A stretch of 64,000 nucleotides of DNA from Flavobacterium gilvum. Lineage in GTDB: Bacteria > Bacteroidota > Bacteroidia > Flavobacteriales > Flavobacteriaceae. The position numbers were made by a program, and so were the translations under genes. Below the pieces are notes generated by a model that worked only from the letters and a program-made list of their open reading frames with translations, was not told the origin of the DNA and ran no database searches. Location of the stretch: the NCBI RefSeq assembly GCF_001761465.1, contig NZ_CP017479.1, forward strand, positions 868,001-932,000, in the 5' to 3' direction. The first letter of the stretch is position 1. The number at the start of each line of letters is the position of its first letter. Positions 8,448 to 18,001 of this stretch are shown in pieces.

Positions 8448-9799
8448 TATTTTTTCTCTTTTAATAATTGATTGGCTTTATTGAAATATAATTCTTTTTT
8501 GGAAGCATCCCCCAATCCACTATAGGCTTCTCCCAATTGTATATTGAAATTGATTTCTAAATTTTTGTTTTCTACAACATAATCCATGCCCATTTCGAGA
8601 ATGTCCTTGGCTTTCTTATACAATTGCAACTGATTATTTGCCATACCTGCATAATAATAAAATTGAGGTTCTGCAGGATAAGTATCAATCAATGCCATTG
8701 CTTTTTTGGCAACAGGTTCAAATTGTTTTAATTCGGTATTGGCTTGAAGCCAAAGTAAACTGGTTTCCAAATCGACTTCGGAACTGTTTTTCTCCGATAA
8801 GCTATAATACTTAATTGCTTTTTCCCATTCTCTTTTGTTATGGTAAAATTTACCTATTTCCTTGGCAACATTTACCTTGGGATCATTTTTAAAATAATCT
8901 ATTGCTTTATCCAAATCGGGAACAAACTGCGGACTTGCATTGGCAAAAAGCAAAAATTCATTCAGGATTCGGTGTTTTATTTTTGAATCAATTTTGGTGC
9001 TTGCCAAAACTATATTCATCGATTTTACGGCATTGGCACCATCGTTTTTATCAAGATAATTTTTGAACAAACTCACTTGTGCCCAAACCGATTCCGGAAT
9101 TTCTTTTTCTAATTTTTTGGCAACTTCCTGTGCTTTATCCTCTTCATTATTATTAGAATACAAAAATATCAAAGCAATATAATTAGACTCTTCTTTAGGA
9201 TTTTTGTCAATTAGCACTTTTAAATTGTCTGCCTCCGAATTTTCATATTTCCCTTCTGAAAGGATTTCCATTTTATACATTTCCCTTCTCTCCGTTTTCC
9301 CAACCTTCTCGTTCAGCTCATTGATTAACGCCAAAGCCTTGTCCTGTTGTTTGGTTGCCATGTAAAGAGAAACTAAATCTTCTTTGTATTCGGCATCAAA
9401 AGGAATTATTTTGTTGACAATGTTTATCGCCTGATTGAAATCTTTGGTTTCATAACACACATCATATAATCCTACCCAAAACCATTTGTTATTGGAATCA
9501 ATCTGAGTGGCGTGTTCAAAAGCGGAATAGGCATTTTTATAATCTTTTGAGTACAAATAATTTTTACCCATTTCGAAATAAATGGTGGAATTATTGGGCT
9601 GTAATTTTAAACATTGCTCCAAAGCAACGAGCGATTTATCATAATTTTCGATGCTCTTCTGAAAAATAGACTCATAGAAAAGGTCTTGAAATTTGTCCCC
9701 ATCTACTTTGATTTCCTCCGGTTCTGTTTGTGCCAATACAATAGTTGCATTGCAAAGCAAAACTGACGAAACGAATATAAAAGCCCATTTTTTTTTCAT
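8447..9799 (-). CDS. Exported TPR protein
   Basis: About 450 residues. I place the start at 9799, where MKKKWAFIFVSSVLLC begins a standard signal peptide ending near VLA-Q; the frame is open to 9880 but those 27 residues would put an odd segment in front of the signal. The mature protein is a series of tetratricopeptide repeats (for example ALEQCLKLQPNNSTIYFEMG and the AFEHATQIDSNNKWFWVGLY-like unit), so it likely scaffolds protein-protein contacts in the periplasm. The last base overlaps the DUF4292 gene's start, which argues for one operon running flippase, dut, nucleotidyltransferase, TPR, DUF4292, EnvC. Confidence 0.82.
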   Translation of the reverse strand: MKKKWAFIFVSSVLLCNATIVLAQTEPEEIKVDGDKFQDLFYESIFQKSIENYDKSLVALEQCLKLQPNNSTIYFEMGKNYLYSKDYKNAYSAFEHATQIDSNNKWFWVGLYDVCYETKDFNQAINIVNKIIPFDAEYKEDLVSLYMATKQQDKALALINELNEKVGKTERREMYKMEILSEGKYENSEADNLKVLIDKNPKEESNYIALIFLYSNNNEEDKAQEVAKKLEKEIPESVWAQVSLFKNYLDKNDGANAVKSMNIVLASTKIDSKIKHRILNEFLLFANASPQFVPDLDKAIDYFKNDPKVNVAKEIGKFYHNKREWEKAIKYYSLSEKNSSEVDLETSLLWLQANTELKQFEPVAKKAMALIDTYPAEPQFYYYAGMANNQLQLYKKAKDILEMGMDYVVENKNLEINFNIQLGEAYSGLGDASKKELYFNKANQLLKEKK

Positions 9800-9954
9800 C
9801 GAAAAGGAAGTCTTTGGGAACAAAATCAACATTAAAGGTTCCCCTTTGCAAAATAAATTAAAAAAACGACAAAGCAGCATAATATTAACGTAAATAATGC
9901 TGCTTTGTGTTTTTAAATTATGTTTTTAACCGTTCGGTGAATTATTTTTAACAC

Positions 9955-10037
9955 ATAGAAACATAGAATTTATTATGTTTAAAAAGACTTGATAGTCGTT
10001 TTACTTCTCACATAGCTAATCTATGTGTTTCATTTTT
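9955..10037. repeat. Imperfect inverted repeat (ACACATAG / CTATGTGT)
   Basis: ACACATAGAAACATAGAA near 9950-9967 is mirrored by CTATGTGTTTC near 10021-10031 in the spacer between the TPR gene and the nucleotidyltransferase gene. It could form a long, loose hairpin in the polycistronic mRNA. No tail or loop identifies it as a terminator. Confidence 0.4.
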
Positions 10038-10076
10038 TATTTAAACCGTATTTCACCAAATGGGCTATGTTTTTAA

Positions 10077-11087
10077 TTATTCCAAAACAGAATAATCACC
10101 TATGCTTATACTTGTGAATTTCCCATCAAAACTAGCGTGGTTACCAATCATCGCGTTGTCCAAATTGGCATTTTTTATATGGGAATGCGTTTGTACCAAA
10201 CTGTTTTTTATAGAACTGTTTTGCACATGACATGCGTTACCCAAAGACACATTTGGACCAACATTAGCGTTAATCAATACCACATCATCACCAATATAGC
10301 AAGGAGGAATAATAGTCGAGTTTTCTAATTTTACATTTTTCCCGACCAATTGCTCTCCATCGTTGTGAAGGAAACCTAACATTCTGGAATTGGTTTCGAC
10401 AGTAACATCTTTGTTTCCGCAATCCATCCATTCATCAACTTCTCCGGGAACAAATATCATGCCTTTGGCCATCATTTGTTTTATCCCGTCGTTGATTTGA
10501 TATTCTCCGCCATGAATAATGTTATTATCCAATACTGATTGCAATTCATTTTTTAAAACGGCAACATCTTTAAAATAGTAAATTCCGATAACGGCAAGAT
10601 CCGACACGAATTCTTTTGGTTTTTCAACCAATTCGATTATTTCGTTTGCCTCATTTAAGTTTACCACACCAAAAGCTTCCGGCTGATCTACTTGTTTCAC
10701 CCAAATCACGCTGTCGGCATTGGTATCCAAATCAAAATTGGCTCGGATTAAAGTGTCGGCGTAAGCAATTACTGCTGGTCCGCTCAAAGAATCTTTGGCA
10801 CACATAATTGCGTGACCCGTTCCCAATGCTTCGTTTTGATAGTAGATAGTTCCTTTGGCGCCTAATTTTTGGGCAATTGCAATTAAATCTTCTTCTACTT
10901 TTGCTCCAAAACTTTCGTGAATAACGAATGCTATTTCTTCTATAGGCTGATTTAAAACTCCTGCAATATCCTCTACTAAACGATGTACAATTGGTTTTCC
11001 TGCAACAGGAATTAATGGTTTTGGAATGGTTAATGTGTGTGGACGAAGACGTGATCCACGTCCTGCCATAGGTACTATTATTTTCAT
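10077..11087 (-). CDS. Sugar-phosphate nucleotidyltransferase with left-handed beta helix
   Basis: A 336-residue cytoplasmic enzyme. The N-terminal nucleotidyltransferase domain starts with the signature MAGRGSRLRPHTLTIPKPL and continues to about residue 235. It transfers a nucleotide from NTP to a sugar 1-phosphate. The C-terminal 90 residues contain hexapeptide-like repeats (TIIPPCYIGDDVVLINANVG), as in GlmU-type or GDP-mannose pyrophosphorylase-type bifunctional proteins. The precise sugar cannot be told from sequence. It lies in a minus-strand run with dut and a flippase, so a role in envelope polysaccharide precursors is likely. Confidence 0.85.
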   Translation of the reverse strand: MKIIVPMAGRGSRLRPHTLTIPKPLIPVAGKPIVHRLVEDIAGVLNQPIEEIAFVIHESFGAKVEEDLIAIAQKLGAKGTIYYQNEALGTGHAIMCAKDSLSGPAVIAYADTLIRANFDLDTNADSVIWVKQVDQPEAFGVVNLNEANEIIELVEKPKEFVSDLAVIGIYYFKDVAVLKNELQSVLDNNIIHGGEYQINDGIKQMMAKGMIFVPGEVDEWMDCGNKDVTVETNSRMLGFLHNDGEQLVGKNVKLENSTIIPPCYIGDDVVLINANVGPNVSLGNACHVQNSSIKNSLVQTHSHIKNANLDNAMIGNHASFDGKFTSISIGDYSVLE

Positions 11088-11175
11088 TTTTATTTTATTA
11101 AAGATTAAAAATTAAAAGATTGAAAAATTTAGGGGGGCTAAATCTTTAATCATTAACTATTTGAATTATTAAATT

Positions 11176-11610
11176 TTATTTTACTCCTGTGCTTCCAAAT
11201 CCGCCTGCGCCTCTTGACGTTTCGGTTAATTCATGGACTTCGTTCCACTCTGCTCGCTCATGTTTGGCGATAATAAGTTGGGCAATACGTTCTCCATTTT
11301 CTACAACAAATGGTGTGTTGGATAAATTTACCAGAATTACTCCTATTTCGCCTCTGTAATCGGCATCGATGGTTCCGGGAGCATTAAGGACGGTTATTCC
11401 GTTTTTGGCAGCCAATCCGCTTCTTGGGCGCACCTGTGCTTCGTAACCAATTGGCAATTCAATGAAAAGCCCTGTTTTTACAATGGTTCTTTCCAATGGT
11501 AGCAAAGTTATCGGTTCGACCAAATTTGCTCTTAAATCCATTCCGGCAGACGCAATGGTTTCGTAATTTGGCAATGCGTGCTGTGATTTGTTGATGATGT
11601 TTATTGTCAT
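11176..11610 (-). CDS. dut: dUTP diphosphatase
   Basis: A 144-residue trimeric-type dUTPase, hydrolysing dUTP to dUMP and PPi to keep uracil out of DNA and feed thymidylate synthesis. All five family motifs are visible: AGMDLRA (I), [10 protein letters not shown] (II), [14 protein letters not shown] (III, with the catalytic Asp), ERIAQLII (IV), [10 protein letters not shown] (V). Normal length and complete. It lies between the nucleotidyltransferase and flippase genes. Confidence 0.96.
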   Translation of the reverse strand: MTINIINKSQHALPNYETIASAGMDLRANLVEPITLLPLERTIVKTGLFIELPIGYEAQVRPRSGLAAKNGITVLNAPGTIDADYRGEIGVILVNLSNTPFVVENGERIAQLIIAKHERAEWNEVHELTETSRGAGGFGSTGVK

Positions 11611-11644
11611 TATTTTTTTAATATAAAATGATGTTGATTCTAGT

Positions 11645-11752
11645 ATGCCCTAGCCCTGATTGCTTCGCCAGTTCGCTACGCTCGTGTGTAGTGAAAATCC
11701 TTGTTAACCGGGGTTCGGTCAACAAGATTGTAACGGATAGCAGGAAATAGCT
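11645..11752. repeat. Intergenic element with GGATAGC core
   Basis: The spacer between dut and the flippase contains GCCCTAGCCCTGATTG... and, at its other end, AACGGATAGCAGGAAATAGC. This arrangement resembles an element I know from other Flavobacterium intergenic regions, here with an inner CTTGTTAACC/GGTCAACAAG inverted repeat (about 11699-11726). A related GGATAGCCCG core occurs at 51460-51566. It may act as a transcript hairpin within the operon. Confidence 0.5.
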
Positions 11753-11753
11753 C

Positions 11754-13223
11754 CTAATTTTTTGCTGACCTTTTCAAAATTTGCAAAAGTAAGGCTTTTT
11801 CATTGTAATAAATAAACCCTAAAAATATAGCCAAAAGTGAAATTCCGATATAATAATTCCCGTTAAAACCATAAAAAGAAATACATGAAAACCCGGTAGA
11901 TAAAGACAGGTAGCCTCCTATTTTTTTCTTGTCGTAGGGAATCGGGTAATACTTATTCCCCAAATAATAGGAAATGAACATCATGCTTCCGTAGGCCGAA
12001 AGGGTTGCAATCGCAGAACCATAATAACTGTATTTTGGAATTAGTAAATAATTTAAAATCAGTGTTACAACAGCTCCAACTATCGAAATATAGGCGCCAA
12101 CATACGTCTTGTCAATGAGTTTGTACCAAACGGAAAGATTGGTATAGATTCCAAGAAAGAAATTGGCCAATATAATCAGTGGAACTACTTTCATGGCTTC
12201 CCAATAGGATGAATTTGGAATCATGACTTGTTTCAAAAGATCGGCAAAAACGATTACAGTCAATAGAATGAAAGAACCGAAAATGACAAAATATTTAGTA
12301 ACCGTCGCATAGGTTTCCTGCGCTTTGTCATTGGAAGCGTGACTGAAAAAGAATGGCTCAATCCCAAGGGTATAAGCTGTTCTATAGAGAACCATAAAAA
12401 GCCCCAATTTGTAACAGGCAGAGTAAACCCCAACTTGTTCATCGGCAATATTATCTGGCAATAATTTTCCCAAAAGGATTTTGTCAAACTGTTCGTTTAT
12501 TGCAAAGGCAATTCCTGCCACCATGATAGGTAATCCATAACGCATCATTCGTTTCCAGAGTTCATAATCAAATTTCCATTTGATTGTAAAATAATCAGGA
12601 AAAAGTACCACAAAAGTTATAAAACTAGCAATGATATTGGCAAGAAAAATATAACCTACCTGAAAGTTTTCGATATAAACTGAGCTAAGGAAACTGTCTG
12701 GCTGCGACTCTGAAATGCTCGGTAAATAGAGTAGGAAGAATAAATTTAATATCAAATTAACCACCACATTTCCAATTTTTATCATGGCATAAAATTTTGG
12801 TCTTTGGTAAGCCCTTAATTTGGAAAAAGGGACAATAACCAAAGCATCCAGCGCTAAAATCCAAATAGAATACGTGACATATTGCGTATCTACCCCCGAC
12901 CAAACCGCCAAGGTATTTCTAAACATTAATGCCAAAAAAACGAAAAGTATTGTGGACCAGAAAATAGAAATAATCGTGGTTTCGATTACGCTTTCCTTAT
13001 TCTTTTCTGAATTATAAAATCTAAAAAAAGCGGTTTCCATACCATAAGCCAGAATAACATTGAAAAAAATCATCCAGGCAAAAATGATGGAGACTTTACC
13101 ATATTCATCTTTTGGAAGCATATGGGTATAAAGTGGCGTCAAAAGGAAACTGAATATTCTTGGTACTACAGTAGCAATCCCATAAATGGCAGTCTGTTGT
13201 AAAAGCTTTTTGTATAATCCCAA
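11754..13223 (-). CDS. Polysaccharide flippase (Wzx/MATE-like)
   Basis: A 489-residue integral membrane protein with about 12-14 hydrophobic helices and the N-terminus GIATVVPRIFSFLLTPLYT typical of the oligosaccharide/polysaccharide flippase superfamily (MVF/MATE-related). Such proteins flip lipid-linked sugars across the inner membrane. It is the first gene of a minus-strand run with dut and the nucleotidyltransferase. The lipid-linked substrate cannot be deduced. A second flippase is at 42208 in the polysaccharide locus. Confidence 0.85.
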   Translation of the reverse strand: MGLYKKLLQQTAIYGIATVVPRIFSFLLTPLYTHMLPKDEYGKVSIIFAWMIFFNVILAYGMETAFFRFYNSEKNKESVIETTIISIFWSTILFVFLALMFRNTLAVWSGVDTQYVTYSIWILALDALVIVPFSKLRAYQRPKFYAMIKIGNVVVNLILNLFFLLYLPSISESQPDSFLSSVYIENFQVGYIFLANIIASFITFVVLFPDYFTIKWKFDYELWKRMMRYGLPIMVAGIAFAINEQFDKILLGKLLPDNIADEQVGVYSACYKLGLFMVLYRTAYTLGIEPFFFSHASNDKAQETYATVTKYFVIFGSFILLTVIVFADLLKQVMIPNSSYWEAMKVVPLIILANFFLGIYTNLSVWYKLIDKTYVGAYISIVGAVVTLILNYLLIPKYSYYGSAIATLSAYGSMMFISYYLGNKYYPIPYDKKKIGGYLSLSTGFSCISFYGFNGNYYIGISLLAIFLGFIYYNEKALLLQILKRSAKN

Positions 13224-13318
13224 AATGTTTTTCTGTTAGTTATTATAAAACAAAAATAACCAATTCTTTGGTTATTTTCGGTCTTTTGCAATTGAATAAA
13301 GTTTCTAAATAAAAGATG

Positions 13319-13756
13319 CTATGTCAGGCCCTCTTCGTTCAACATTTTTACAAAATGAAATCCCCTTGGTTCATAACCTTGATTGTAATAAAAACGATGT
13401 GCCGTAAAGTTTCCGGTGAAAGCATCTAAAACAATCGCATTGCAGCCCTCGGCTTTGGCTTTGGCATCAATATAATCAGTCATCATTTTTCCAACTCCTT
13501 TGGAACGATGTTCTGAATGGACAATGAAATTATCAATTTCTATATATTTTCCTGTCCAAAGTTTGATAGCTGTCCAAAAACCGGTTAATCCTATACAAAT
13601 TCCATCATCAAAAACGGCTACTTGTTTGTAATTGTGTGGGACCATTTCATTTAAATATTCCTCATACTTTTCCAAAGTGATATTGGGGTACAAATGTTTC
13701 ATTGTCCCTATTTGATCCAACATTTCGGTAACAGTGGCGAGTTCGACGACTTTCAA
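13319..13756 (-). CDS. GNAT family N-acetyltransferase
   Basis: A 145-residue acetyltransferase. The acetyl-CoA-binding motif A is HRSKGVGKMM (Q/R-x-x-G-x-G/A) at about residues 83-92, followed by NAIVLDAFTGNFTAHRFYYNQGYEPRGF, the usual motif B region. The substrate is unknown. The reading frame starts with TTG at 13756; the next in-frame ATG (residue 12) would remove the first strand, so the TTG start is preferred but not certain. It is transcribed away from the cytochrome c peroxidase gene. Confidence 0.85.
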   Translation of the reverse strand: MKVVELATVTEMLDQIGTMKHLYPNITLEKYEEYLNEMVPHNYKQVAVFDDGICIGLTGFWTAIKLWTGKYIEIDNFIVHSEHRSKGVGKMMTDYIDAKAKAEGCNAIVLDAFTGNFTAHRFYYNQGYEPRGFHFVKMLNEEGLT

Positions 13757-14298
13757 ATATTTAAAATTTAAAATTGTAAAAGCAAAATTAATCCTTTTAG
13801 AATAATTAAAAAAATCACCAAAAGTGGGTATTGTGAGAACTTACTGAATGACTGATATTTGCAAAGTTAAAGATAAACAAAGATTATAAAGTCAATTTGT
13901 CCTTCTAAAACAAAACACGGTCAAAGCTAAGTTTTACCAAAAAATAACAGAGCATAGGGATTTATAAAGCTAATTGTTGCCTCAAAAAAAATAACAAAGC
14001 CTCGGGGAAAAGCTAATATTACCCTTAAAAAATAGAGCATAAGGACTATAAAGCTATTTGTTCCTTTTAAAACAAAGCATAAAAAAAGAGCCTTTTGGCT
14101 CTTTTTCGTTTTTTATATATTCTGTATTTTTTGTCAAAAAAAACTTAATTTATGATAAAAGTCGGTTTTATCTTCCGCCCATGTCTTTAAATTTGAGGTA
14201 TAATTTTACACATTCGTTTATAAAAGTTGAAAAGAATCAAAATGAATCTATTTTGAATTTCAAATATTAATTTTTATAAAAACTAAATTTATATTCAA
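13757..14298. other. Divergent intergenic region (542 bases)
   Basis: This spacer between the acetyltransferase (minus) and the peroxidase (plus) contains the tandem repeats and hairpin at 13885-14108 and, at 14188-14195, TAAATTTG, a possible -7 box about 100 bases ahead of the peroxidase ATG. I see no convincing coding frame; the 70-residue frame at 14058 starts within the hairpin repeat and is rejected. Confidence 0.55.
13885..14108. repeat. Degenerate tandem repeat ending in a terminator-like hairpin
   Basis: TATAAAG units followed by (C)TAATTTGTYCCTT-like sequence start at 13885, 13963 and 14047, giving a period of 78-84 bases. The last unit runs into AAAAAGAGCC-TTTT-GGCTCTTTTT (about 14083-14106), a perfect terminator-type hairpin. 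A fourth copy with the same hairpin lies after the peroxidase gene at 15326-15416. The region is between two divergent genes, so neither neighbour needs a terminator here; a small transcript is possible. Confidence 0.6.
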
Positions 14299-15309
14299 AT
14301 GAAAAAAATTACACTAATTTTAGCAGGCTTAGCTTTTGTATCCTGCAAAAAAGAATCTGCTGACAATGATTTTTCAAAAGTTCCAACAGTTAATAAATCG
14401 GAATTAGCTGTCAAAGCATCCAATTTCTTTAAATCAGTTTCAACATTAACAGAAGATAACATACCACAAGAAAAAATCGATTTGGGCAAGAAGTTATTCT
14501 ATGATAAAGCTTTATCAAAAAATGAATCCATCAGCTGTAATTCTTGTCATAATTTAGCTGCATTTGGTGTTGATAATCAATCATTTTCCTTGGGAGACAC
14601 TAAGAAACTAGGCGGGAGAAATTCCCCTTCGGTGATATACGCTTCTCTCCATTCTATGCAATTTTGGGACGGACGTGCCAAAGACGTGGAAGAACAAGCT
14701 AAGGGACCTTTACTTAATCCTGTTGAACACGGAATTCCTAACAAAGAATTTTTGGAGAAAAGATTAAGAGCAATACCAGAATATCAAGCTATGTTCAAAA
14801 AGGTATTTCCCAACGACAAAGAACCTATCACTTTTGACAACCTTGCCAAAGCAATAGCGGCTTTTGAAAGCAAGTTACACCCCAAAAGCAAATTTGATAA
14901 CTACCTAGAAGGAAAAGAAAACGCCTTGAACCAACAGGAGAAAAAAGGATTGGAAAATTTTATAGACAATGGTTGTGTTACCTGTCATAGTGGTGTGGCG
15001 GTGGGAGGTCAAATGTTCCAAAAGTTCGGGATTTACAGCGAATATGCCAAGCTAACCCATAGTACCAAAATTGACAAAGGTCTTTTTGACAGAACCAAAC
15101 AAGACGGAGACCAATTCATGTTCAAAGTTCCAAGTTTAAGAAACGCTGAAAAAACTGCTCCTTACTTTCATGATGGTTCCGTTGCTTCGCTAAAGGAAGC
15201 TATTCAGATTATGGGCAAGTTACAATTGAATAAAGACATTTCTGATAATGACGCCAACGATATGGTAGCTTTTCTGAAAACTTTGACAGCAGATGTTGAT
15301 GCAAAGTAA
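14299..15309 (+). CDS. Di-heme cytochrome c peroxidase, lipoprotein
   Basis: A 336-residue periplasm-facing lipoprotein (lipobox FVSC, Cys about 17) of the bacterial di-heme cytochrome c peroxidase/MauG family, which reduces H2O2 with electrons from small c-type cytochromes. Two heme c sites are visible: CNSCH at residues 80-84 and CVTCH at 226-230. The family segments LGKKLFYDKALSKN, GRNSPSVIYA, QFWDGRA, PLLNPVEHG, and near the C-terminus KVPSLRNAEKTAPYFHDGS are all present. Length is normal. It is flanked on both sides by the same repeat and terminator hairpin and appears monocistronic. Confidence 0.93.
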   Translation: MKKITLILAGLAFVSCKKESADNDFSKVPTVNKSELAVKASNFFKSVSTLTEDNIPQEKIDLGKKLFYDKALSKNESISCNSCHNLAAFGVDNQSFSLGDTKKLGGRNSPSVIYASLHSMQFWDGRAKDVEEQAKGPLLNPVEHGIPNKEFLEKRLRAIPEYQAMFKKVFPNDKEPITFDNLAKAIAAFESKLHPKSKFDNYLEGKENALNQQEKKGLENFIDNGCVTCHSGVAVGGQMFQKFGIYSEYAKLTHSTKIDKGLFDRTKQDGDQFMFKVPSLRNAEKTAPYFHDGSVASLKEAIQIMGKLQLNKDISDNDANDMVAFLKTLTADVDAK

Positions 15310-15325
15310 AAAGAAAAAACAAAAA

Positions 15326-15416
15326 GCTAATACCCTCTAGTGAAAAGCACAAGCAATTATAAAACTATTTTTCCCTTTTAAAACAAAGCATAAAAAAAGA
15401 GCCAAAAGGCTCTTTT
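15326..15416 (+). terminator. Terminator of the peroxidase gene, repeat copy
   Basis: AAAAAGAGCC-AAAA-GGCTCTTTTT (about 15393-15416) is a perfect hairpin with a T tail, suited to end the peroxidase transcript and, from the other side, atpG. The preceding bases (CCTTTTAAAACAAAGCATAA) are identical to those upstream of the hairpin at 14083, so both belong to one repeat family. Confidence 0.75.
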
Positions 15417-15437
15417 TCTGTTTTGTTATTTTAAAAC

Positions 15438-16295
15438 TTATCCTTTCAAGGCTTCAGCTCCACCAACAATCTCAAGGATTTCATTAGTAATAGCGGCTTG
15501 ACGTGCTTTGTTGTAAGTCAATTTCAATTGATTTCTTAATTCGGTAGCATTGTCAGTTGCTTTGTGCATCGCAGTCATACGAGCTCCGTGCTCTGAAGCA
15601 AATGAATCGCGAACACATTTGTACAATTGCGTTTTCAATGCTTTTGGAATCAAAGTCAACACGATTTCTTCCTTAGCAGGTTCAAAAATATAATCTCCTG
15701 CAGAAGCTTTATCTGATTGAACAGGTGCTAACGGTAAAAATTGTTCTGTTTGTACAATTTGTGTTGCAGCATTTTTAAATTGATTGTAAATCAATTCTAT
15801 TCTATCATATTCTCCAGCAAGGAATTTTTGAGTTAACGTTTTTGCGATATCGGCAACATTTTCAAATGTTAAGTTATCAAAAACTGAACTTTGATTATCT
15901 ATTACAGTAGCCGTTTTAGATAAAATATCGTTTCCTTTTTTTCCTATAGCAAAAACATCTACCTGTTTACCGGCATAATATTCAGAACGGTTTTTAGCTT
16001 CCTTAATTACATTCGCATTAAAAGCACCACACAAACCTCTGTTTGAAGTTATGGCCACGATTAAAACTTTTTTTACTTCACGTTGTGTAGTAAATTCTCC
16101 TCCAACATCACCATCAAGTGAAGCAGAAAGATTCTGTAATAATTCCGTTAATTTTTCGGCATAAGGGCGCATTGCCGTGATTGCATCTTGTGCTTTCTTT
16201 AGCTTTGCTGCAGAAACCATTTTCATTGCCGATGTAATTTGCATCGTAGATGAAATGGAAGTAATTCTATTACGGATTTCCTTTAAGTTTGCCAT
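15438..16295 (-). CDS. atpG: ATP synthase F1 gamma subunit
   Basis: A 285-residue central-stalk subunit of F1Fo ATP synthase, on the cytoplasmic side of the inner membrane. Recognised by MANLKEIRNRITSISSTMQITSAMKMVSAAKLKKAQ at the N-terminus, NRGLCGAFN in the middle and the C-terminal helix LTYNKARQAAITNEILEIVGGA. Last gene of the atp cluster here; the beta and epsilon genes do not follow it, as expected for Flavobacteriia where they lie elsewhere. Confidence 0.97.
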   Translation of the reverse strand: MANLKEIRNRITSISSTMQITSAMKMVSAAKLKKAQDAITAMRPYAEKLTELLQNLSASLDGDVGGEFTTQREVKKVLIVAITSNRGLCGAFNANVIKEAKNRSEYYAGKQVDVFAIGKKGNDILSKTATVIDNQSSVFDNLTFENVADIAKTLTQKFLAGEYDRIELIYNQFKNAATQIVQTEQFLPLAPVQSDKASAGDYIFEPAKEEIVLTLIPKALKTQLYKCVRDSFASEHGARMTAMHKATDNATELRNQLKLTYNKARQAAITNEILEIVGGAEALKG

Positions 16296-16323
16296 TTGTT
16301 AATTAGAAAATGTGATAATTTGA

Positions 16324-16370
16324 GAATTAGATAATTAGAATAAGTAAAACCTTTTCTAATTATCTAATTC
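16324..16370. repeat. Perfect 17-bp inverted repeat between atpA and atpG
   Basis: GAATTAGATAATTAGAA (16324-16340) is exactly mirrored by TTCTAATTATCTAATTC (16354-16370) with a 13-base loop. The hairpin would sit in the atp mRNA between atpA and atpG. It has no T-run, so a stability or processing role is more likely than termination. Confidence 0.65.
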
Positions 16371-16383
16371 ACGAATTATCTAA

Positions 16384-17961
16384 TTAGTTATATTTCGCTG
16401 AAACTTCTTTTGCAACAGCCTCAAGTACGTCTGTAATTTCGTCTGTTAATTTTCCTGCTTTCAAAGCATCAAGAGTATCTCTATGCTTATTGTTCAAGAA
16501 TTCCAAGTAATCTTTCTCAAATTCTTTCACTTTATTCACAGGGACATTTCTCAATAAGTTTTTAGAACCGGCATAGATAATAGCAACTTGGTCTTCAACA
16601 GTATAAGGATCGTTCAAATCTTGTTTCAAGATTTCAACGTTTCTTTTTCCTTTTTCGATCACGTTCAAAGTAACAGCATCAAGATCAGAACCAAATTTAG
16701 CGAACGCTTCCAATTCACGGAATTGAGCTTGGTCAAGTTTTAATGTACCTGATACTTTTTTCATTGATTTAATTTGAGCATTACCTCCAACACGAGATAC
16801 AGAAATACCTACGTTAATAGCTGGACGAACCCCAGAGTTGAACAAGTCACCATCCAAGAAAATCTGTCCGTCAGTAATCGAAATTACGTTTGTTGGAATA
16901 TATGCAGAAACGTCACCCGCTTGTGTTTCGATAATTGGTAAAGCTGTCAAAGAACCTCCTCCTTTTACAATTCCTTTTAAAGAATCTGGCAAGTCGTTCA
17001 TGTCTTTAGCGATACTATCATCAGCAATCACTTTACAAGCTCTTTCTAATAAACGAGAGTGTAAGTAGAAAACGTCTCCAGGATATGCCTCACGTCCCGG
17101 TGGTCTTCTTAACAAAAGAGAAACCTCACGGTAAGCAACTGCTTGTTTAGACAAATCATCATAAACAATCAAAGCTGGACGACCAGAATCTCTAAAATAT
17201 TCTCCAATTGCAGCACCTGCCATAGGAGCATAAACTTGCATTGGAGCTGGATCAGAAGCATTTGCAGCAACAATCACTGTATAAGCCATAGCTCCTTTTT
17301 CTTCCAATGTTTTTGCGATAGCAGCAACAGTTGAAGCTTTTTGACCAATAGCTACGTAGATACAAAATACAGGTTTTCCTGCATCGTAAAATTCTTTTTG
17401 ATTTAAGATGGTATCAATACAAACGGTAGATTTACCTGTTTGACGGTCACCGATAACAAGCTCACGTTGTCCACGACCAACTGGGATCATAGCATCAACT
17501 GCTTTAACACCTGTTTGCAAAGGCTCAGTTACTGGCTGACGGAAGATAACTCCAGGAGCTTTTCTTTCCAAAGGCATTTCGTATAATTCTCCAGTGATTG
17601 GACCTTTACCATCAATTGGCTGACCAAGAGTGTTAACAACACGTCCAACGATTCCTTCTCCTGTTTTAAGGGAAGCGATACGTTGTGTTCTTTTTGCTGT
17701 AGATCCTTCTTTGATTCCTGTTGAAGGTCCCAAAAGTACTACACCAACATTGTCTTGTTCTAGGTTCAAAACGATTGCTTCTAAACCGTTTTCGAATTCA
17801 ACTAACTCACCATATTGAACATTTGAAAGCCCATAAATAAGAGCAATACCATCTCCAACTTGAAGCACTGTCCCCACTTCCTCTAGTGTAGCACCAGATT
17901 CAAAACCTTCTACTTGCTTTCTTAATATTGCTGAAATTTCAGCTGGTTTGATTTCCGCCAT
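16384..17961 (-). CDS. atpA: ATP synthase F1 alpha subunit
   Basis: A 525-residue non-catalytic nucleotide-binding subunit of F1. The Walker A motif GDRQTGKST (about residue 170), [10 protein letters not shown], and the conserved segments RGQRELVIG and [41 protein letters not shown] are intact. Length and ends are normal. Transcribed between atpH and atpG. Confidence 0.98.
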   Translation of the reverse strand: MAEIKPAEISAILRKQVEGFESGATLEEVGTVLQVGDGIALIYGLSNVQYGELVEFENGLEAIVLNLEQDNVGVVLLGPSTGIKEGSTAKRTQRIASLKTGEGIVGRVVNTLGQPIDGKGPITGELYEMPLERKAPGVIFRQPVTEPLQTGVKAVDAMIPVGRGQRELVIGDRQTGKSTVCIDTILNQKEFYDAGKPVFCIYVAIGQKASTVAAIAKTLEEKGAMAYTVIVAANASDPAPMQVYAPMAGAAIGEYFRDSGRPALIVYDDLSKQAVAYREVSLLLRRPPGREAYPGDVFYLHSRLLERACKVIADDSIAKDMNDLPDSLKGIVKGGGSLTALPIIETQAGDVSAYIPTNVISITDGQIFLDGDLFNSGVRPAINVGISVSRVGGNAQIKSMKKVSGTLKLDQAQFRELEAFAKFGSDLDAVTLNVIEKGKRNVEILKQDLNDPYTVEDQVAIIYAGSKNLLRNVPVNKVKEFEKDYLEFLNNKHRDTLDALKAGKLTDEITDVLEAVAKEVSAKYN

Positions 17962-18001
17962 CTTAATTTATAATTTAGACACTTATGTGTAATAAAACTA
18001 A

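Noticed and set aside
14058..14270. 70-residue plus-strand frame before the peroxidase gene
   Set aside because: It begins in the tandem repeat and runs through the terminator hairpin; the product is low complexity with no family features.
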